The notes under the pieces were generated by a model. That model made no database searches, had not been told where the DNA came from, and was given only the letters and a program-made list of their open reading frames with translations. A DNA stretch of 64,000 bases from a virus, in IMG/VR virus record IMGVR_UViG_3300032156_000001, positions 62,001 to 126,000 of that record; one strand, written 5' to 3'. The position numbers and the translations under genes are program-made. This document shows positions 61,701 to 64,000 of this stretch, in pieces (the first letter of the stretch is position 1; each line of letters starts with the position of its first letter).

Positions 61701-62139
61701 GCTGCTGGAGGAGATGCAGGCCCGGCCCGTCCTCATCAACCGCGCGCCGACGCTGCACAAGTACGGCTTCATGGCGGCGTGGCCGACGCTGGTGAAGGGC
61801 GACACGCTGCAGATCTCGCCGGTGGTGACGCCGGGCTTCGGCGCGGACTTCGACGGCGACGCGATGAACTACCACGTGCCGGTGTCCGACGCCGCCGTCC
61901 GCGAGGCCAAGGAGAAGATGCTGCCGTCGGCGAACTTGCGCGACGTCCGCGGGTTCAAGCTGCACTACCTGCCTCGACACGAGTTCCTGCTTGGGCTATA
62001 CTTGGCCAGCACGGCGGACAACCGCAACGAGCCGCGGTCGTTCCGCACGAGACAGGACGCGCTGCGCGCCTACCGCCGCGGCGAGCTCGGGCTTGGCGAC
62101 CGCGTGGCCACGCTGGACGAAGGGGAGAAGAAGAAATGA
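55765..62139 (+). CDS. RNA polymerase beta/beta-prime fusion with intein
   Basis: The 2124-residue product joins a beta-like part (ISSQFRLKPGVY near residue 131, GEGGMS then VVQPSHFGFVDP around the fork region, NYEDAVVISE, catalytic GDKLAARFGDKGVIS with K1451 and K1459) to an N-terminal beta-prime part (VLPPGMRPIVP, NRAPTLHKYG, ADFDGD with D2028, D2030, D2032). It stops about 75 residues after ADFDGD, so bridge helix and trigger loop must be encoded elsewhere. A 351-residue intein (residues 703-1053) and a 2H-phosphoesterase-like insert (H437-x-S, H523-x-T) interrupt beta. Together these suggest a virus-specific, split multisubunit polymerase. Confidence 0.85.
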   Translation: MPDSDLPLGLPAAQPLQLRRFDDHHAARVNILNGVVSALQEKYPVENERYRLELSGLHYKQPNSYSLEEQKKAIIHGDSLHAKLHGTWALIDKASGKPVDTKETVVAHVPWLTERGTLIHNGSEYLISSQFRLKPGVYSRMKDNGILEAHVNVKPGTGPSFRVYMEPETGVFRMAVGQSTLKLYPILRSMGVSDKELRDAWGEELLHKNVEAEDPRAVGRAFAKLVEKPVEEGHPTIVSAAMPELPKAASETPETVKKLQKIVDAHKLKGGYGDVAWDEETGETHLSVGDWHEQEDYAGLEKAIKAVPGVKKFQVEAEIGPPDGWWAVNHGREPKIWHKPKPRDPEQEAAFMASLDGPPLKIVGQTLKEAQAPIGQKTTDRKWKYLWFHGELYTNPPDKEHPDPWVLLKVHKGLPQAAYATLKGEGVDCEPHYDDPHVSVLRGEEVRELIKKYGDQWQGAAKIGQKMRFRLSKIVSLVPGGWPEMDRVWFIEVESPELEEYRKDLGFRNLPLQPKTGNEVRFHVTFAVKPNVASKAAAALTEPPEEGATAPAVKPPGEEGRKILHALQQMELDPDVTESTLGERHVNVTPKMMVRATKKLLGIQKGTEETDDRDSLAYQTLHSPEDFFAERIRRDAGGLGRRMLWHATRKGNLDYVQSGALTPQMHAVLLSSGLAAAAEETNPLELADQHHRVVRTGEGGMSCYSEDTEVLTIEGWKHWGTVVAADELACRVNGRLEFHRPTRLFSGAYRGKLLSADTRVINYAVTPDHRVFVSWDTTTAGHESVRSPFRFRPAFDIHGKRVRHLVSAEPYLGGSRPDKHVLPPAPVDRENAGSARREALELDFLDWVEFLGCYLADGSFRYDGDRHEYRTEVGKVRSLNPGEYATIDAVLRRLGFTYRYEQNRRFIVHGKHLAHYLSKFGKAWTKYVPEYVMRGDIETRKRFFFAITTMDHTAACPGLSFKYMSASPKLAEQVAWLAVSLGYAVHYLTRVNHNRTNPIHVIHISEASESLVYRQHAGLQYRELDYAGTVYCASVPGELVFIRRHGKTMWCGNSLDAVPEEARVVQPSHFGFVDPSRAPESARMGLDSRIAHGALRGSDGQVHAPMLDLKTGKTELVSAAQAVKSVVAFPGEMARTGATARAMVRGKRIENVPKGEVDFELPHHAHMFSGVTNLVPMAGALKGGRLMMGAKFFSQALPLQHSEAPLVQNLSPDGRSFDEIMGEKVGAVRAAKRGVVIGIDKNKVLVREEGGGKREYPLYDNFVFNRRTAIHNTPAVGIGETVEPGALLARSNYTDAKGDTAVGLNLRTAYMPFKGLNYEDAVVISESAAQRLSSEHMFQRTLEKDDRDMEFGKKPFMSVFPAKYVKDQLGRMDEHGVVRPGTVVKKGDPLILGMEKTRFTHTHRGHKPIYTDASETWDHEADGTVTDVSPTKGGGWNVTVKTYLPAQTGDKLAARFGDKGVISEVMPDHQMPHDSQGRPIELCLNPLGVISRGNPAQVYEALLGKIARKTGRAYVVPSFRNGSWIDFVQGELRKNGLSDTEDLTDPSTGTKIPGVLTGERFMMKLHHTAESKGKGRDVGSYTSEGLPAIGSKRIGQMETSALVSHNVMDVLKDAKLVRGQRNDDYWREFRMGNVPASPQTPLVYRKFLASLTGAGINVKKEGNKLNLFALTDKDVDKLSAGEVKAPHTVAGNDLAEIEGGLFDKGLTGGHGGSRWSHVNLDEPTPNPVMEEPTRRLLGMTQKQFEAAISARGGQGIKDALSKMDVDREITRYEDEVKTGARSRRDNAVKCLGYLEAMRTQGYKPEELVMSKVPVLPPGMRPIVPFQGRPLVSDPNYLYRDLMHANQDLKDAKGELGAERAGAERLRLYNAFKAVTGLGDPVQAKTREANVRGLLAHVFGTGGPKTSMFQRRVLSTPVDVVGRAVITPNPQLSMDQVGLPEEKAWTIYRPFITRRLIRRGMPATEAARAVADRHPTAKNALLEEMQARPVLINRAPTLHKYGFMAAWPTLVKGDTLQISPVVTPGFGADFDGDAMNYHVPVSDAAVREAKEKMLPSANLRDVRGFKLHYLPRHEFLLGLYLASTADNRNEPRSFRTRQDALRAYRRGELGLGDRVATLDEGEKKK
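57871..58923 (+). mobile_element. Intein with LAGLIDADG-type endonuclease remnant
   Basis: The element begins at Cys703 (CYSEDTEVLT) and ends ...MWCGN with Asn1053, followed by Ser1054, matching intein splice residues (Cys1, C-terminal Asn, +1 Ser). A FLGCYLADGS block at residues ~850-859 matches the first LAGLIDADG motif. Removing it joins GEGGMS to SLDAVPEEARVV, aligning with the beta fork-loop-2 region. The segment is clearly more AT-rich than the flanking exteins, which indicates recent acquisition. Confidence 0.85.
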
Positions 62140-63029
62140 GCCAGGATCTTGCTACCTTGAAGCTCGTCATGGAGACCGTGGCGGAGGTCCAGCGGCGCTG
62201 GGAGAAGCGGGGCTTCGTCCCGCTCGATTCCTCCGGCATGATGGTGCAGCCGCAGCAGCAGATGGATCCCTCGATGGGCGGGATGCCCGGCGGGCAGCCG
62301 CCGGGAGCTCCTCCGGGGCCCATGCCCCCCGGCGGCGCGCCCCCGCCCGGCGCGGGCGGAATGCCCCCGGGAGCGCCACCGGAAGCCGGTGGAATGCCGC
62401 CGGAAGCCGGCGGCGCTGCTCCCGGTGGGGCTCCTCCCGGCCAGCCCGTCATGGTCAGCCTGAACGACCTGATCCAGCTGTTCCAGATGATCGTCCAGCA
62501 GCTCGGCGGCGCGGCTGCCCCTGGCGGGGCGGCCGCCCCGGCGCAGGCCCCCGCGGAAGCGCCCAAGAAGGGCAAGGTCGCCGTGGAAGAACAGCTGGCG
62601 CAACTGAACGCGAAGCTCGATCAGCTGCTCGGCGCGCTGGGCGGCGGCTCCGCTCCGGCTCCCGCTCCCACCGGGGGCCCTCCTGCTGCCGCCCCCGCCG
62701 AGCCGACGCAGGCCGGCCCCGTCGCGCCCGCGGCGCCGATGCAGGTCCAGGCCAGCGCGATCGGCAAGCCGGAAGAGGACCCCGGCGAGCCGCCTTCGCT
62801 GTCCGACCCGATCAAGACGGCCGAGATCCCGACGAGCGGCCCGGCGAACCCCGCGCTTGGCGCGGCGACCCCGGCCGCCGCAGTTCCTCCGCCGGCGCTT
62901 CCCCCGCCGGCCTCGATGCAGCCGCCCACCGCTGTCGCCATGCAGCAGCCGGCAGGTGGGCTGGCGGGTGCCAAGGCGCAGTCGATGGCCAAGAGGATAA
63001 CCGAACTGAGAGGAGCGCCCAAGAAGTGA
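62136..63029 (+). CDS. Pro/Gly/Ala-rich low-complexity protein
   Basis: The 297-residue product starts with ATG overlapping the polymerase stop. It has a short helical N-terminus, a Met/Pro/Gly-rich region (residues ~45-105), a coiled helix (residues ~150-170) and Pro/Ala-rich tails. It may be a flexible scaffold or virion protein. No domain is recognised. Confidence 0.6.
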   Translation: MSQDLATLKLVMETVAEVQRRWEKRGFVPLDSSGMMVQPQQQMDPSMGGMPGGQPPGAPPGPMPPGGAPPPGAGGMPPGAPPEAGGMPPEAGGAAPGGAPPGQPVMVSLNDLIQLFQMIVQQLGGAAAPGGAAAPAQAPAEAPKKGKVAVEEQLAQLNAKLDQLLGALGGGSAPAPAPTGGPPAAAPAEPTQAGPVAPAAPMQVQASAIGKPEEDPGEPPSLSDPIKTAEIPTSGPANPALGAATPAAAVPPPALPPPASMQPPTAVAMQQPAGGLAGAKAQSMAKRITELRGAPKK

Positions 63030-63253
63030 AGGTGCGCGTGCAGTCAGGCGACATGAGCTCCGTGGAGTTGGAGGACGCCCGCAGCGCGGTGGTCATAGAC
63101 GACCACGGGCAGCCGATCGTGCTGGTGCAGTCGATGGCGCCTGGCCAAGTCCTGGTAGCGCGGGCGTCGGACCCGAACTTCAGGAAGCAGATCGAGGCGC
63201 TCGGCATAGGGTTGCGAGCCGATTTCGAGGTGCGAAAGGGCCATGCGAGCTGA
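63026..63253 (+). CDS. Unknown 75-residue protein
   Basis: A GTG overlapping the previous stop gives a small alpha/beta protein (AVVIDDHGQPIVLVQ strand pair, then a helix). No family is recognised. It overlaps the next gene by 11 bases. Confidence 0.55.
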   Translation: MKVRVQSGDMSSVELEDARSAVVIDDHGQPIVLVQSMAPGQVLVARASDPNFRKQIEALGIGLRADFEVRKGHAS

Positions 63254-64000
63254 CTGGTTCACGGACGCCGTTTACGCCTCCGCGTTGCCGCCGGCTGTCA
63301 AGGAAGTGGCAGGGTGGGGCGGCGCCGGTCGGGCTTTCGGGGGGCGCACGTTCGCCGCCCCGGTCTTCGGGCGGCTCTTCGGACGGACGGCGGCGCCTGC
63401 GGCAGAACAGGCCGCTGCAGGCGCCGCTGCGCGCATCGTGCCGGTAGCAAAGGGGACCGCTGCGGCTGCCGGAACGGCCGCGCGGCCGGGCGCTTTGGCT
63501 GCACTCGGGCAACAGTTCCGGCCGGGCAACGTGGCGTCCCAGTTTTCCCGGCAGCTCGGCTTGGGCGGGTTGGGGACCGCCGCAAGAGGGGAACTGACGT
63601 CGCAATTGCGTTCCGGCGGGCGCATAGGGGAAGAACTGGTAAGGCAGTTCGGCCTTGGCAGCCCCGCGATGGCCGCGCTGGCGCCTGGCATAGCGACACG
63701 GCGCATGGCGGCGCAGCTGGCCCTTCGACCGCCGGTTCCCGCCTTGCAAGGCATCAAGTGGCAGGCGGGTGAAGCGGGTCCGCCCGGCTTGCGTTCCTTG
63801 GTGCCGTCGAGAATGCCGCACGAGCCGGGAGGGACAGTGGAACGCGCCGTCCCGGGGGAACAGTTGGGCGGCGTTCGCATCGGCGGGCGCACGCAGGCGT
63901 ACGCGGAGTCTCCCTCCGGGACCGCCACCGTGCTTCCCATCCTGTATCGGCCGCGGCCTGCGCCCGTACCGGCGCCGGCGGCGTCGATGACTACGCACGT
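63243..64000 (+). CDS. Ala/Gly/Arg-rich protein, 3'-truncated by window edge
   Basis: ATG 63243 opens a frame with no stop to the window end (252 visible residues). The protein is rich in Ala, Gly, Arg and Gln, with repeated Arg-Gln-Leu/Phe-Gly-Leu segments (residues ~100-150), and is likely extended or disordered. Its place after polymerase-linked genes suggests a virion protein, but this is inference. Confidence 0.5.
   Translation, partial: MRADWFTDAVYASALPPAVKEVAGWGGAGRAFGGRTFAAPVFGRLFGRTAAPAAEQAAAGAAARIVPVAKGTAAAAGTAARPGALAALGQQFRPGNVASQFSRQLGLGGLGTAARGELTSQLRSGGRIGEELVRQFGLGSPAMAALAPGIATRRMAAQLALRPPVPALQGIKWQAGEAGPPGLRSLVPSRMPHEPGGTVERAVPGEQLGGVRIGGRTQAYAESPSGTATVLPILYRPRPAPVPAPAASMTTH

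Overview
This window is a GC-rich (roughly two thirds G+C) stretch of what is most likely a large tailed-phage genome. Every gene I can support lies on the + strand, genes are packed with ATGA/GTGA overlaps and strong AGGAGG ribosome-binding sites, and no tRNA, rRNA or cas gene is visible. The phage assignment rests on a portal-like protein (4.4-6.3 kb), a block of tail-fibre/adhesin genes (36.9-46.8 kb), a holin-like protein and a virus-encoded multisubunit RNA polymerase. TGA, TAG and TAA all act as stops, so the code is standard. Several promoters have sigma-70 form (TTGACT/TTGCCN, 17-nt spacer, TANNAT), so host polymerase probably reads part of the genome.

Layout. 0-6.3 kb: small unknown genes, then a virion-like module ending in the portal protein. 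6.3-12.4 kb: a membrane/coiled-coil protein, a receiver-like protein and a surface-chemistry cassette (two GT9-like transferases, two SAM methyltransferases, a hexapeptide acyltransferase, a GT2 and a BKACE/DUF849 enzyme). 12.4-19.4 kb: unknown proteins, a coiled-coil/DUF2325 protein, a ParB-like DNA-binding protein and a DUF6745 protein. 19.45-23.5 kb: one 1346-residue protein joining an SF2 helicase, a LigD-type 3'-phosphoesterase, an ATP-dependent DNA ligase and an HEMGH metallopeptidase-like membrane domain. 23.6-29.1 kb: small accessory genes, including an XRE plus sigma-region-4 protein, and a structured, probably non-coding RNA with its own terminator.

29.3-36.8 kb: the oddest region. 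The gaps between four genes are filled with degenerate tandem arrays of an exact 36-bp period, each unit carrying two short conserved boxes and variable spacers (about 110 units in all). A small outlier array follows the helicase-ligase gene at 23.5 kb. One embedded gene has an IS110-like C-terminal domain. 36.8-46.8 kb: fibres with poly-Ser linkers, Gly-rich repeats, a collagen-like shaft and a polyglycine-type tip. 46.8-53 kb: small proteins, a second GT8/methyltransferase cassette, a caspase-like protease and a holin-like protein. 53.1-64 kb: proteins of unknown role and a 2124-residue RNA polymerase beta/beta-prime fusion with an intein in the beta fork-loop region and a 2H-phosphoesterase-like insert.

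A second dispersed signal is an 18-22-bp palindrome (core TTTCCAAGGCCTTGGAAA) present five times between 12.4 and 48.6 kb. The ParB-like protein is a candidate ligand. The most promising undescribed elements are the 36-bp two-box arrays, the helicase-phosphoesterase-ligase-metallopeptidase fusion, and the intein-bearing polymerase fusion.
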